Shown: positions 24,870 to 35,667 of the stretch, piece by piece | Layout of the letters: the number at the start of each line of letters is the position of its first letter | Numbering within the stretch: position 1 is the first letter of the stretch | The notes under the pieces: model-generated | The model's database searches: none | Told to the model about the DNA's origin: nothing | What the model saw: the letters and a program-made list of their open reading frames with translations, nothing else | Position numbers and translations under genes: made by a program | Assembly (NCBI GenBank): GCA_031216445.1 | Contig: CM062214.1 | Span: forward strand, 29,072,501-29,136,500 | Length of the DNA: 64,000 nt | Source of the DNA: Lateolabrax maculatus | Lineage: Eukaryota; Chordata; Actinopteri; Acropomatiformes; Lateolabracidae | Direction of reading: 5' to 3'

Positions 24870-24990
24870 GGACGCGTTTAGCGTAGCTTAGCACAAAGAC
24901 TGGAAGCAGGGGGAAACTGCTAGCCTAGCTCAAGTCTGTCTGATTTAAATGTATCGCTCCAACGCTAACTGCTGTTCAATAAACAAGTAA
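24870..24990. repeat. Dispersed repeat related to the 42-bp unit at 62091
   Basis: The words GCGTAGCTTAGCACAAAGAC and GGGGGAAACTGCTAGCCTAG match a sequence seen again near 41660 and amplified at 62091-62400. This shows a dispersed element of unknown class. Confidence 0.6.
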
Positions 24991-26130
24991 AACATGTAAA
25001 CAACTTTATCCAAAAAAAAAACAAACAACCCAGCCCTGAATAGACATTTCTACAAACCATTAATGTTTCCTTAATGTACATGAAGTCACTTTAGATGTTT
25101 TCCTCCCAGTAAACTGCAGGTGAACTTGTGTCCCAACATATAAAATCACAAGTTCAATACCATATTTGTGTTTTCTTTTTAAGTGTATTCCAGAAAAGGC
25201 TGAAAGTTCTCCAGAAATATTGTTTCATCTTTTGAAAATAAACACAGCAATCAGTTTTTTTTCTCTACTTCATGTATGAAAAATAATACTTATTATCAAA
25301 TAGTCAAACCACTGAATTTAAAGCATGATTCTGCATTTTGAAACCATATAAATTACTGGTTCATTTACATATACAGAATCATTACATGTATATATTTATA
25401 CACATTTATACATTATATATTATATAAACCAAGAGCTGCTTGTATTTAGAGTCACGTCCTGTATAAAAGGCCTGTCAATCATTTTTGGAGCAATAGTGAT
25501 AATCCTCTGAGTAGAGGCTTTGAATATTTTCTCAAACACTTGTAACAGCTTCTAACCATCTGTCATATTTGACTGGCAGACAGTTCACAGCCTGCCAGGC
25601 TGTTTCTCTGCAGCGCCCCCCAGCTGCAGCTCGGGTATACTGAACACTGATAACTCATCTGAACCTGGGTGCATGTTCTGTGGAAATCAATAATCTGCAT
25701 TTTAATGTTTGTGGTGCAGTGATGCATGCTGGGAGGAGGTCAGTGAATATTAGTAACGTTTAACTTGATGAAATGAAGTGTTTAAAGTGTTTAAAGTCAG
25801 TAAACAGGAGGCGACGTGTCTCTTCATCAGTTTTACTGCCATAAGAGAAATATGGAATAATAGTTTATGTAGTTTAGACTCATTTCCATCTGCAACATCA
25901 GCAACATTACAAACCAGCGTGCAGCAAGGAGCTCCAAGGTCAGAGGTCACCGGCGTGAATACACACATATATACACACACATACACACACTCACATTAAT
26001 ATATGTGTATATATGTGTGTGTATTAAGATAAATATAAGTATAAGTGTATGGGTAAAAATTCTGCTACTTTGTCCTACTCCTGTGGACATTATTATTATT
26101 ATTTTATCTTTAGTTCCTTTAACATCTTTC
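24991..26130. other. AT-rich region immediately upstream of myod1
   Basis: No gene seen. It contains several AT-rich words and a short TATATG/TACACA microsatellite near 25960-26035. Proximal regulatory content is likely from its position but cannot be read directly. Confidence 0.4.
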
Positions 26131-26139
26131 TTCCCTTTA

Positions 26140-26330
26140 CCCCCCCCCCCCCCCCCACCACCACCCTTACTGCCCCTCTAGGGGTAATTGTACACTAATT
26201 ACCGTGAAGTTGTAAACCCCTCCTGCTGCAGGCTGATTGGTCAGACCTCAGTGGGCATCACCACCCTGACCCCCGCCCCCCCCGGGTGTCCCAGGTATAA
26301 GAAGATGAACAGTCCAACAGCTGAGAGACA
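26140..26330 (+). promoter_or_regulatory. myod1 core promoter
   Basis: In order: a 17-C run (26140-26156); a perfect 7-bp inverted repeat GGTAATT/AATTACC with a 7-nt spacer (26183-26203); an inverted CCAAT box (GATTGG, 26235-26240); TATAAGA (26296-26302); and a CAGCTG E-box just downstream (26318-26323). The CCAAT-TATA spacing of about 60 bp is normal for RNA polymerase II promoters. The start site should lie near 26325, giving a 5' UTR of about 170 nt with a CTT-rich tract at about 26385-26425. The start site is inferred, not mapped. Confidence 0.75.
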
Positions 26331-26495
26331 GTTGGTGACTCTACATTCCCCCGAAACCCCAGAAACAGCTTCACGGCCGAGTTCCCCTCTTCTTCCTCTT
26401 CTTCTTCTTTTCTTCTTCTTCTCTGTTCCTGCCTGAGGAGCTTCTGTGTCTCTCACTGGATTTTTCTTCTTCGGTGGTGTGTCTGGGACTGAGCC

Positions 26496-27086
26496 ATGGA
26501 GCTGTCGGATATGTCTTTCCCGATCCCCGCTGCAGACGATTTCTATGACGACCCCTGCTTCAACACCAGCGACATGCACTTCTTCGAGGACCTGGACCCG
26601 CGGCTGGTCCATGTGGGCCTGCTGAAGCCGGACGACTCCTCCTCTTCATCCTCACCCTCCCCTTCCTCCTCCTCCTCCTCCTCCCCGTCCTCCCTCCTGC
26701 ACCTCCATCACCACGCCGAGGTGGAGGACGACGAGCACGTCCGCGCGCCCAGCGGGCACCACCAGGCGGGCCGCTGCCTGCTCTGGGCCTGCAAGGCCTG
26801 CAAGAGGAAGACCACCAACGCGGACCGGCGGAAAGCGGCCACGATGCGGGAGCGCCGGCGGCTCGGCAAGGTGAACGACGCCTTCGAGACCCTGAAGCGC
26901 TGCACGTCGGCCAACCCCAACCAGCGGCTGCCCAAGGTGGAGATCCTGCGCAACGCCATCAGCTACATCGAGTCCCTTCAGGCGCTGCTGCGCGGCGGGC
27001 AGGACGACGGCTTCTACCCGGTGCTGGAGCACTACAGCGGGGACTCGGACGCCTCCAGCCCGCGCTCCAACTGCTCCGACGGCATG
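26496..27086 (+). CDS. myod1 exon 1 (coding part)
   Basis: Encodes residues 1-197, including activation domain, His/Cys-rich domain and the whole bHLH. It ends in phase 0 after SNCSDGM at donor ATG|GTGAGT. Confidence 0.96.
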
Positions 27087-28800
27087 GTGAGTTCAGGGAC
27101 TGACAGGTGTGGAGGAGGGGGGGTACCTGAATGTGCCCAACAGTCGCTCCTGCGTCTTTACGCACGGACTTTGGGTCTGTCTGTTTCTTACATTCATATT
27201 TACATTATTATAGCCCATATTAATCCTGTATCACGTGCGTTGATCTGTTGATCAGTTGATCAGTTGATCTATTGATGACCGGGATTCACGTCATTTCCAG
27301 GCTTATTAACTTTTTTATATTTTCGATTAAAATGGATTCTTTTCTCTTTATGTTTTAATTGACCTTCTGACTTCAGTGTAATTTAAATTATTTATAATTA
27401 TCAGCAATTTAGTGTCAGAAGAAGAAAAATACAACCACGTGCAGCCTGTCCCGTTTTCAGAGGAAATTAAATAACGAATCAATCATGTGAAGAAATGAGG
27501 AAAAAAAATTATACAGAAACATTGTTGAGAAGCGAAACAATAAAAAAAGTTTAAGGAACGTGTTGAAATAAATTGATAAAGTAGTAGAAGTTTATAAAGT
27601 AAATTCACTTCTGTTACATTTCGTTTTGAATTGATTTGATGATGTGATCGTAATTTTCGTTGGTCCACAGAAATAATAATTATAATAATAATGTTAATAA
27701 AAGTCATAGTCATGTTTATTATTAATAATAACGACAATAAGAAAAATAACGGTATTATATTAATGATATTAATAACAATAATAATAATCGGCTCAATGGT
27801 TCAGTCCAGTGAAAGAGAAACATTTGATTTAAAAAAGATAGAATATAAATAGAAACTCTAATAATTCTGGTTTCTTCTATAAAACATGTTTATTTAAAAT
27901 GTCAGTTTATAATATTGCTTGTGATTGAGAAGTGATGAAAGGTTCCATGTTGTAAAATCTTTAATTTTCTAAATTAATCTTTTGTCTCTGCAGGCGGATT
28001 TTAACAGCTGTCAGTCAAACAGAAGAGGAAGTTACGACAGGAGCTCTTATTTCTCCGAGACTCCGAACGGTGAGAAACCTGAAATAATGAGAATAATGAG
28101 AATAATGACATAATAGCAGCTAACAGACCAATTAGGCTGCTAGTTAAGACAATAAAGGACTTTCTTCACTTGTGAGTATTAAAACAAAGACAATGAGAAG
28201 AAGAAGTCATAAAAACAGCAGCTAATGAGGCCAATAAAACAATAAAAGAAAATGTTTCTCTGTCAGTTAAAAATAATTATAAGTATTTGTGTTTTATTAT
28301 TGGCTAATAGAATATTGTAAAAATTAAAAGATTTCACAGCAAACATTATAAAAAAGAATAATTCATGTTAAATGATGTAAATTGTTGCATCATGTTAGTT
28401 TGATCCTTTATAAAAAAAAAAAAACATTTAGTTAGTAGTTAAACATCATGAATCCACATTTTTCATTAAAAGTGAAACAGTTAATTAATGAGTTTTGTGC
28501 TGCTTAGTCAAACTTTATTAATTTCATTAATAAACTTCTAAATATGTGAAAGATGACGGAGATGTTTTGTGTCCTGCAGGCGGTCTGAAGAGGGACCGGA
28601 GCTCCGTGGTCTCCAGTCTGGACTGCCTGTCCAGCATCGTGGAGCGGATCTCCACCGACACCAGCAGCCTGCTGCCGGCCGCCGACGGCCCCGGTATCCC
28701 GCCAACGGAACCGGCCGGTGAGGCGGCGGCCCCGGCGCCCGCCCAGATCCCCGGCCCCACCGCCGGCCAGGACCCCAACCTGATCTATCAAGTCCTATAG
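26496..28800 (+). CDS. myod1, myoblast determination protein 1 (3 exons)
   Basis: This is the bHLH transcription factor that commits cells to skeletal muscle; it binds CANNTG E-boxes as a heterodimer with E-proteins in the nucleus. Coding exons are 26496-27086, 27994-28069 and 28580-28800, joined by GT-AG introns of 907 and 510 bp. The total is 888 nt, 295 residues, normal for teleost MyoD. The N-terminal acidic activation domain (MELSDMSFPIPAADDFYDD) is followed by a serine run (about 48-66) and the His/Cys-rich segment (about 87-105, with HQAGRCLLWACKACKRK). Next come the basic region (about 106-123) with the myogenic Ala-Thr (AATMRERRRL) and the helix-loop-helix to about residue 166. The C-terminal part ends DPNLIYQVL. 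Odd points: the serine run looks long, and Gly replaces the usual Ser in RRRLSK. The start is fixed by the conserved N-terminus. Confidence 0.97.
27994..28069 (+). CDS. myod1 exon 2
   Basis: A 76-nt exon between acceptor TCTCTGCAG and donor ACG|GTGAGA. It encodes ADFNSCQSNRRGSYDRSSYF and a few more residues, the conserved Ser/Arg linker, and leaves one base over. Confidence 0.95.
28580..28800 (+). CDS. myod1 exon 3
   Basis: Begins after TGTCCTGCAG and completes a Gly codon. It encodes GLKRDRSSVVSSLDCLSSIV, the conserved C-terminal helix III region needed for chromatin remodelling in MyoD. A Pro/Ala-rich stretch follows, then YQVL and stop TAG. Its GC content is much higher than that of the flanking introns. 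Confidence 0.95.
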
Positions 28801-29876
28801 ACCTGCTGGGACTTTACATCCTGTCACATGACACAGATCCACACACTTAAGATGAGATGTACGGAAGCTCATTCCTGCCAGAAAAAACAGTGTCTCACTA
28901 ACCTTACTGACTGGCCCTTTACTGGGCTCTCCACCACATCGCACAGCCTTCATCAATAGATGGAGTTTGATATTTTATATCAACTTTTATAGATTTTATA
29001 GCAAACTTCATGTCCCGATGAAGACCGTGAGATACGGTCAAAAGCTCTGGAACTGGGCTAGTATGTAAATGAGTAAAAAATTTTTTAACAACAACTAAAA
29101 ATTTATATCTTAATCTTAATCCAGTCTTAATTCAATAACAGTAAAATAAGGATGTTAAAAATTTAAATAATAAATATTTTTTTAAATAATAATTTTTTGA
29201 AAACATTTTGTTGATTGCATACAGAGAAAGTTAATTTTATTTTTCAAAAAAATATATATTTTCCTGGCATGAATGACTTTCTATACTTCAGCATATTTGA
29301 CCCCTTTTTCCTGCTGTTAAGTAATATTTTAGGTAAAACCACTTGAATGCTGGGAAATGTAGTTCACTGATGAAGCGAAATCAATTCAGTTCTTGCTGTA
29401 TTTGTGTTTTTAAGTTATGAAAAAATATTTCTGAGTATTTTTCTGTGTTTTAGTCTATTTGATGAAGGAGGGAGGCCAAAAAAACATCCGTTACATTCCT
29501 CCACTTTCGTCCATCTGAAGTCCTAAAAGCCCCGGCTGTTTGATTCCCTCAGGAAATAAAGAACTGCAATAATCCTGTGATATTCAGAAAGATGCCATAC
29601 AAATACTGTAGTTTTCTGTAGAAAAACTTCAGTACTAAATAACAGAACCCAGAGTGTTGTAGTGACTTAGGTTCAGACCTCCTTCCTGTCCAAGTCAAAC
29701 TAAAAGAAATGTTTGTTGTTTTCAGCGGAGGACCACTTTTTTGTGTACATATTCTGTAAATAAGAGCTGATTTGTTCCAACTGAAAGTATTAATTATGTA
29801 TTTAATGTTTTGTTTGTTGTGAAAATGTTAAACTTTATATTTATACATGTGAAAACTGAGTGACAGTCGAATGAAA

Positions 29877-29882
29877 AATAAA
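29877..29882 (+). promoter_or_regulatory. myod1 polyadenylation signal
   Basis: AATAAA about 1.08 kb after the stop, following an AT-rich 3' UTR with no competing gene. An earlier AATAAA near 29556 is a possible alternative. Confidence 0.6.
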
Positions 29883-30171
29883 CCAACCTGCTTATTTATA
29901 CAAAACAGATGACTCTGCTTTTTCGGCTCTTTAGTTGTGATGTAAAAATTCCTAAAAACTTATTTTATGAGGAACTATTTAGATAATTCTTTATTTGTTA
30001 TTCAGATGATGAAAAACAAGAAGGAAACAACCAAAAAACCCAACAAAACATTAAAATATTAAAGGTTATTTTAATTGAACATTTAATAACTGTATTTAAT
30101 TTTTAACTTCAGTTATGAATCCTTAAAACACTGATCTCAATTTGCTTTTACTTATTTTCATAAACAACTCT

Positions 30172-30172
30172 G

Positions 30173-30201
<29 letters not shown>
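30172..30201. repeat. (CTAT)n microsatellite
   Basis: About seven tetranucleotide units in the intergenic region between myod1 and the L1 insertion. Confidence 0.9.
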
Positions 30202-30204
<3 letters not shown>

Positions 30205-30537
30205 TAATACACATAATTTAATTTATGTATATATATATTTGTGTGTGAATTCTAATGTTATGAATATTGTAATCGTCACACTAAGTCTGTATCAAATACA
30301 AAAACATTTATTAAACATTATTAAAACCAGCTGCCGAATTAACGTTCAACCTGTTGACTCAAAGAGCAGCAGCGCCACCATCTGGTGGTCAGAAGAACTG
30401 CTTCTGAATATTCTACAGGAGGCTCTTCAGACGGGTTCTACAAATCCAAAATAAGGAACTTTAATAATTTTTAAACTCACCAGAATAGTTTAGGATTCTT
30501 GATATAATTTCTAATAAACATTGCTTGTTGGATTCAA

Positions 30538-30561
30538 ATGCAGAGTTTAAACTAAGTTCAC
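30538..30561. repeat. Left 24-bp direct repeat flanking L1 (probable target duplication)
   Basis: Begins ATGCAGAGTTTAAACTAAGT. The same 24-mer with one or two changes lies at 33870-33893 and 33894-33917, at the other edge of the L1. Confidence 0.7.
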
Positions 30562-31099
30562 AAGTTTCCCATAAACAAGAAAAACAACCAAATATAAATT
30601 TTAAATAAATAAATAAATAAGGGGAGAATTAATAATTAAAATAAAATAAATGGGGGGAGGGGAGGCTCAGTCATCACCGTAAAGCAGAGATGTCAAAGAC
30701 TCAATATGACTTAAGAGAGGTCTCCAGGTCTTTTCAAATGAATTTAAGGAGCCATTGAGGGAAAATCTAAGCTTTTCAAGACTCATGAACAGTAATACTT
30801 CTTCAGCCCACCTACTATGAGATGGGGGTTGAGGGTGTTTCCATTTAAGGAGTATAAGTCGTCTGGCTAACAGGGTGGTAAAGGCAAGGACATTCTGTAT
30901 AACTCTAGAGGCAAAAAGGCTGTAGGGGGGCCCCAAACAAAGCCAAGAGAGGTTCAGGAGAGATGGTAGTGTTATATGCTGTGCTAAGAGTTTCAAAGAT
31001 TTCAGACCAGAATGTGGCAAGCCTGGGACAGGACCAGAACATATGAGAATGATCAGCTGGGGATTGTTTGCACCTGTTACAGGAGTCAGTTACATTGGG

Positions 31100-32349
31100 T
31101 TAAATTCGAGATAGCCTCAAATTAGTGTAGTGAACTTTGTGCACTACTTTACATTGTAGGAGGCCGTGCCTCGCACAGATTGAAGAGGAATGAACCAACC
31201 GTAGTACTTGTTCCCAGTAATCATCAGGTAGTGTGACTCCAAGCTCCTGCTCCCAAGAATCCTTAGGGCCTGATGCTGGGCTATCGAGAGAAGAGTTGAT
31301 AAGGCTGTAAATGCTAGAAATGAGCCGCTTTTGTCCGGGATCAAGAGCCAGTAGTAAATCAATCAATGTTTCTGGGGGACGACTGGGGAATTTGGGGTTC
31401 TGATTCTGAACAAAATGCCTTGTCTGAAAAAAACGAAATAGATGGGAATTAGGCAAGTCAAATTTTTTTGAGAGCTCTGAAAAGGACATAAAAGTCCCTT
31501 GGTTGTAAAGGTCCTTAAATTTTGTTATCTCTTTGTTGAACCACGTCTGAAAGGTCAAGTCAGTGCAAGAGGGCGGAAATAGGTGATTGTTAATAATAGG
31601 GGAGAGGTCTGAGCCCCTATGAAGGCCTAGGTTCTTCCTCATTTGAATCCAGATTCTCACAGAGTTAGTCACCACTGGATTGGAGGTAAAGTTGGGGGCG
31701 GTTAGAGGGAGCTGGGAAGATGCAAGTTCCATATCCACCCACACAGGGCGCTGGTCATCTGCTGTGTTATTAATCCAGTATAAAAGTTTATAAATATTAC
31801 AGGACCAGTAATAGTGTAGGAAATTGGGCAAAGCTAAGCCACCAAGAGCCTTCGGGAGCTGTAGCACTGATCTTCTGATACGTGGATTTTTTTTTTATTG
31901 CCCCAGAGGAAAGAACCTATTAGTTGGTCGAGCAATCTAAAAAATGACTTTTTAATAAGGACAGGGATATGTGAAAAAAGATATAAAAACTTGGGTAAAA
32001 CAACCATCTTAACCAAATTAACTCGACCCACAAGGGATAGTGGAAGACCAGACCATCTGACAAAATCTAGTTTACATTTCTCAACTAGAGGAGAGAAATT
32101 TTTAGAGAAAAGTTGACTCATTGAATTAGTAATATGCACCCCCAAATATTTAAATACACCTGTAGCATATTTGAAAGGGAATAAGGACTGAGGTATATTT
32201 TTTGCCGCAGAATTAATGGAAAGAACTTCACTCTTGTGGAGGTTAAGTTTATAACCTGAATAGGAGCCAAATTTGTCAAAAATATCTAGAACCACAGGGA
32301 GAGAGGCAGCTGGATTAGACATGTATAAGAGGAGGTCATCGGCATACAA
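31100..32349 (-). pseudogene. L1 ORF2 remnant: end of reverse transcriptase and C-terminal region
   Basis: The minus strand starts at MYADDLLLYM, containing the Tyr-Ala-Asp-Asp polymerase active site. It continues KLNLHKSEVLSIN, FKYLGVHITNSMSQLF, LPLSLVGRVNLVKMV and FLWGNKKKI, all typical of the vertebrate L1 clade. After a frameshift near 31850 it resumes LPKALGGLALPNFLHYYWS and runs on to LRLSRI at 31100. Further relic sequence with DHSHMFWSCP continues to about 31000. Nothing upstream of the active-site motif is retained, so it cannot be functional. Confidence 0.9.
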
Positions 32350-32749
32350 TATGAGATAAAACCATAATAATTAAATTAAGTGCCTAAAAAAATAAAAATG
32401 AAAAAGCAACGCCTGTTATAAGATAATTGTGAGCGCTACAGAGGCACATCAGCCAGACTTAGGTCTCACTGAAACCAACTTAGCATGTTTACCATCATAA
32501 TCAGAAGAAAAAAGATGGTGATAACATAACATATGCATCCACACTGTACATTTGGAAGTAAACAGTCCCAACAAGGCAAAGCAAAACACACATGGCTCCT
32601 GCAGCATGATAAGGGTAACCCATAAACTGCAAACACAGCTCACGTGCCCACCCGTTTCCATGGTTACCATGACGCTGGATGAAGAAGCAGCTGGGGGTGA
32701 AGCCCACCGATGTGGGCGAAAGCCGGGAGTATCCTGATGTGCTCTACTT

Positions 32750-33730
32750 TCTGTCCATCACCCGCTCCTTGTAAAGTGCGTGCGCATCCTCCGGAGTCTC
32801 GAAAGTGAACACTTCATCCTCCTCATCCTCCTCATCCTCATATGATACTTGCAGGCGCGCAGGAAAGAGAAGCCTGAACTTCACGCCTTTCTGGTAGAGG
32901 GCTTGCTTGATTTTGTTGAAAGCGGCTCGTTTCTTCGCAGTGATGGCGCTGACGTCTGGTGCACCCGCAGCGCTGTTCCGCGGTTCTTAAGCTTGTGTTG
33001 TCTGGCCCAACGAAGCACTTTCTCCTTCTCCTGAAAACAATGAAAGCACATCACAAAGGGCCGGGGTCTGCCTCACGGGGTCTGCCTCCCGGGTCTCCCA
33101 GGGTCTGCCTCCCGGCCTCCCGGCCTCCCAGGGTCTGCCTCCCGGGTCTGCCTCCCGGGTCTCCCAGGGTCTGCCTCCCGGCCTCCCGGGGTCTGCCTCC
33201 CGGCCTCACGGGGTCTGCCTCCCGGCCTCACGGGGTCTGCCTCCCGGGTCTCCCAGGGTTAGGAGCCAGGGAGCGGTGCGCTCTCTCCCGAGCTCCGGAG
33301 GTTTGGAAAGGACGTCGGGGCCGAGGAGGTTTTCCATCAGCAGATTAGACATGAACTCGACCGGGTCCTGGCCCTTTTCACTGCCCTCGGGAATATTTAT
33401 AACCCTGAGGAACTCTACGGTCTTGAAGAGACTTGTTCCAGGCCCGTTATGCGCTCAGAGTTGTCCCCGGCCAGGCGAAGTGTGTAAGGGTTTCACGGAC
33501 TCCTGGATTAACACAGACATGTCTTCCCGAAGCGAGGCTCGTTGCTTCTCTAGTTCAGAAACCAGCTGGCTCATTGAACAAATGTCCGCTGCGCCTTTGA
33601 CAAGACCAGGTGGGCTGCGTGCAGCAGAGCTCGTGGCCGCCATTTTAGCAGGTTTGCTAGCTACATTAGCCGCACGGCTCCGAGTCACTGGACAGCTCGG
33701 TGTACCGCTCGCTTTAGATTTCACTCATTT
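32750..33730 (-). pseudogene. L1 ORF1 remnant with internal GC-rich repeat
   Basis: The minus strand at about 33724-33455 encodes a Ser/Ala-rich start and a short coiled-coil-like segment (MSQLVSELEKQRASLREDMS). About 33030-32760 encodes KEKVLRWARQHKL, AITAKKRAAFNKIKQALYQK, FRLLFPARLQV and FTFETPEDAHALYKERVMDR, the C-terminal RNA-binding domain of L1 ORF1 proteins. The intervening part is disrupted by a tandem array. A TGA lies directly before the first long frame and no good ATG is visible, so the ORF is broken. Confidence 0.75.
33058..33262. repeat. GC-rich tandem repeat inside the L1 remnant
   Basis: Copies of GGGTCTGCCTCCCGG joined with CCTCCCGG and TCTCCCA words over about 200 bp, interrupting ORF1. 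Confidence 0.85.
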
Positions 33731-33869
33731 CACGGCTGTATCGAAGTTATAACTGTAATCATTCACTTTCCCGAATCAATTGTGGCATTTACAGGTAAAT
33801 ATTAATAGTTCAACCGGGAGACCTCTTTCCAGCGGCTTTCTCCTACATCGTCACCACCGGAAGCCCCAC

Positions 33870-33917
33870 ATGCAGAATTTAAACAAAGTTCACATGCAGA
33901 GTTTAAACTAAGTCCAC
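33870..33917. repeat. Right 24-bp direct repeat of L1, itself doubled
   Basis: Two tandem copies of the 24-mer that flanks the L1 on its left. The first differs from the left copy at two bases, the second at one. Confidence 0.7.
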
Positions 33918-35350
33918 ATCCCTGAAACTTTACCTGGTTACTATGAATGAGGAGAAGTGATACTGGAGGGAAAACAGAATAGTAAGTAAAGAATCCAGTG
34001 TAGGACATGTGGACAGAACTAAGTGGACACATACTGTATACAGCTCTTTAAGGAAAAGCTCTGGTGTTAATAACATCTACGATGTCCCAGTGAGACGCAA
34101 CAGTAAATGTGTTTGCATCAACATGTTTTTGTGCTTTTTTAACTTGTGGCGAAAAAGAAAAAAAAGGAAATATTGCAAAAAAGTGTTTCCTCATGTCTGG
34201 TGTATCAATAGAAACATAACGGAAAGAGACCGAGGCGGGTCACACCAGGCATTAACATGCGTCTCGAGGGACCACTTGTGGTCAGGTCTCACTTCCTGCT
34301 CTATATGCTAATAAACACCTACATCATTTGTTACACTGTAGTTTTTCAGTCTACACTGATTCTGACTGACTGCTCTTTTTTTATTCCAAACTGAACTGAT
34401 CTGAGCGCTCTAAAGGCAAAAGAAACTAAACTAACGACTAAAGTATTTCACCATATTAGCCACAGCTGCTCCAGTGAACTCACAGTCACTTTAACATCAG
34501 TAAATAAACACAACTGGGCTGGTGAGACAGCGAGATAACGTGCACAACACCAGCACCCTGAAAGCTAAATGGAATTCAGCCGTCCTTCATTTGATGATTT
34601 AGGCCCGCTACAAAATGTGTGAAGCTGTTCTGGAGAATAATGGTGGAATCATGCTACTACTATGACAAGTACTACGACTACTACTACTTCTATGACTACG
34701 ACTAATGCGATTACACTTTCTGTTGGTTTTCACTTCCATCTGTGTGGACAACTTGGTACCTAAATAAATGTATCCTGAAATAAAAAGGCCAGAGAGGCAG
34801 TGACACGGATTCTTCTGAACTCTTGAAATTTCATATCTGGTCCCAACTTTTATCATCAGAGAAACCAAAGTGGGCTCTGTAGATGTGGATCTGCACACAG
34901 GTGTTCAGTCAAGAGCCGAAACCTGTTCAGGTTTCTCAGTCAGGAGCTCAATAATCAGAGGGAGAATATTTAAAAAGATCATTTGATTCTAAAACTACAT
35001 CTATAAAACAATAATAATAATATATAACATAATTATAAACAGTTTTTCTATTATTTTTTTAATTAGACCCTACTAAAGCTCTAAATAGTTTCCCATATTT
35101 ATCCTAATTCAATCAATCACTGCACAGAATCCTTCATTAATATCAAAAGACTGTTGAGAACATTTGGAGAAAATAGACATATTTAGACTTTTTGGCAGTG
35201 AAAATTAAGAGCTTCCAGATTAATATAATTATATAAATAAATAAAATAAAACTACATCATTGAAAGTTCAACTCTGCAGTTGGAAAACAAACAACTTTAA
35301 AATTACACGGCTAAAAACACTGAACTTTATTGGTTTCTGAAGGACAACAG
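33918..35350. other. Gene-free stretch before the tnnt3 3' end
   Basis: No coding evidence. About 34200-34310 (ATGCGTCTCGAGGGACCACT and neighbours) looks like a dispersed teleost repeat, but I cannot name it. A short CTACTA-rich patch lies at about 34652-34706. Confidence 0.4.
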
Positions 35351-35379
35351 ATCTCCACACATGGCTTGAAGAGTCACAC

Positions 35380-35385
35380 TTTATT
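35380..35385 (-). promoter_or_regulatory. tnnt3 polyadenylation signal
   Basis: TTTATT on plus (AATAAA on minus), about 245 nt beyond the tnnt3 stop codon. The cleavage site would fall near 35360. Confidence 0.55.
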
Positions 35386-35630
35386 TACAAAAATACTGAG
35401 AACCAAACAGTGGAGGGCGAGGAAGCGTGACGGCGAACAGGTTTTAGTAGTTTTTTATTCCTATTAACAGCAGCTAAAGGCTCCTGGTTGCATGTTTCAG
35501 GATGTGGGTTGATGACCGCGAAGTAAACTTCAGCGTTACTGGCTTCTTCTGAGCTACGACCTTCGCCACACTGTGCAGACTTTCATCAGGCGTGTGTCCG
35601 AGACAATCGCAGTTGGCGGGCTGAGCCGCT

Positions 35631-35667
35631 CTACTTCCTGCGGCGGGCGGCGGCTCCCTTCTTGCTG
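35631..35667 (-). CDS. tnnt3 last coding exon
   Basis: After acceptor TATTCCAG: completes one codon, then SKKGAAARRK and stop TAG. The basic C-terminal tail is typical of fast troponin T. Confidence 0.9.

Larger units (their letters stand above)
30562..33869 (-). mobile_element. Internally deleted L1-type LINE with preserved 5' end
   Basis: A minus-strand non-LTR retrotransposon. From its 5' end (about 33869) it has a GC-rich leader, an ORF1 remnant (about 33730-32760), then non-ORF sequence, and then only the C-terminal part of ORF2 (32349-31100). The endonuclease and most of the polymerase are missing. A 3' region runs to an AT-rich tail near 30570-30650. Flanking 24-bp direct repeats support a single target-primed insertion followed by internal loss. 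It sits between the convergent 3' ends of myod1 and tnnt3. Confidence 0.85.

Noticed and set aside
26241..27032. Minus-strand frames of 123 and 126 codons over myod1 exon 1
   Set aside because: Shadows of the GC-rich myod1 coding strand and its promoter.
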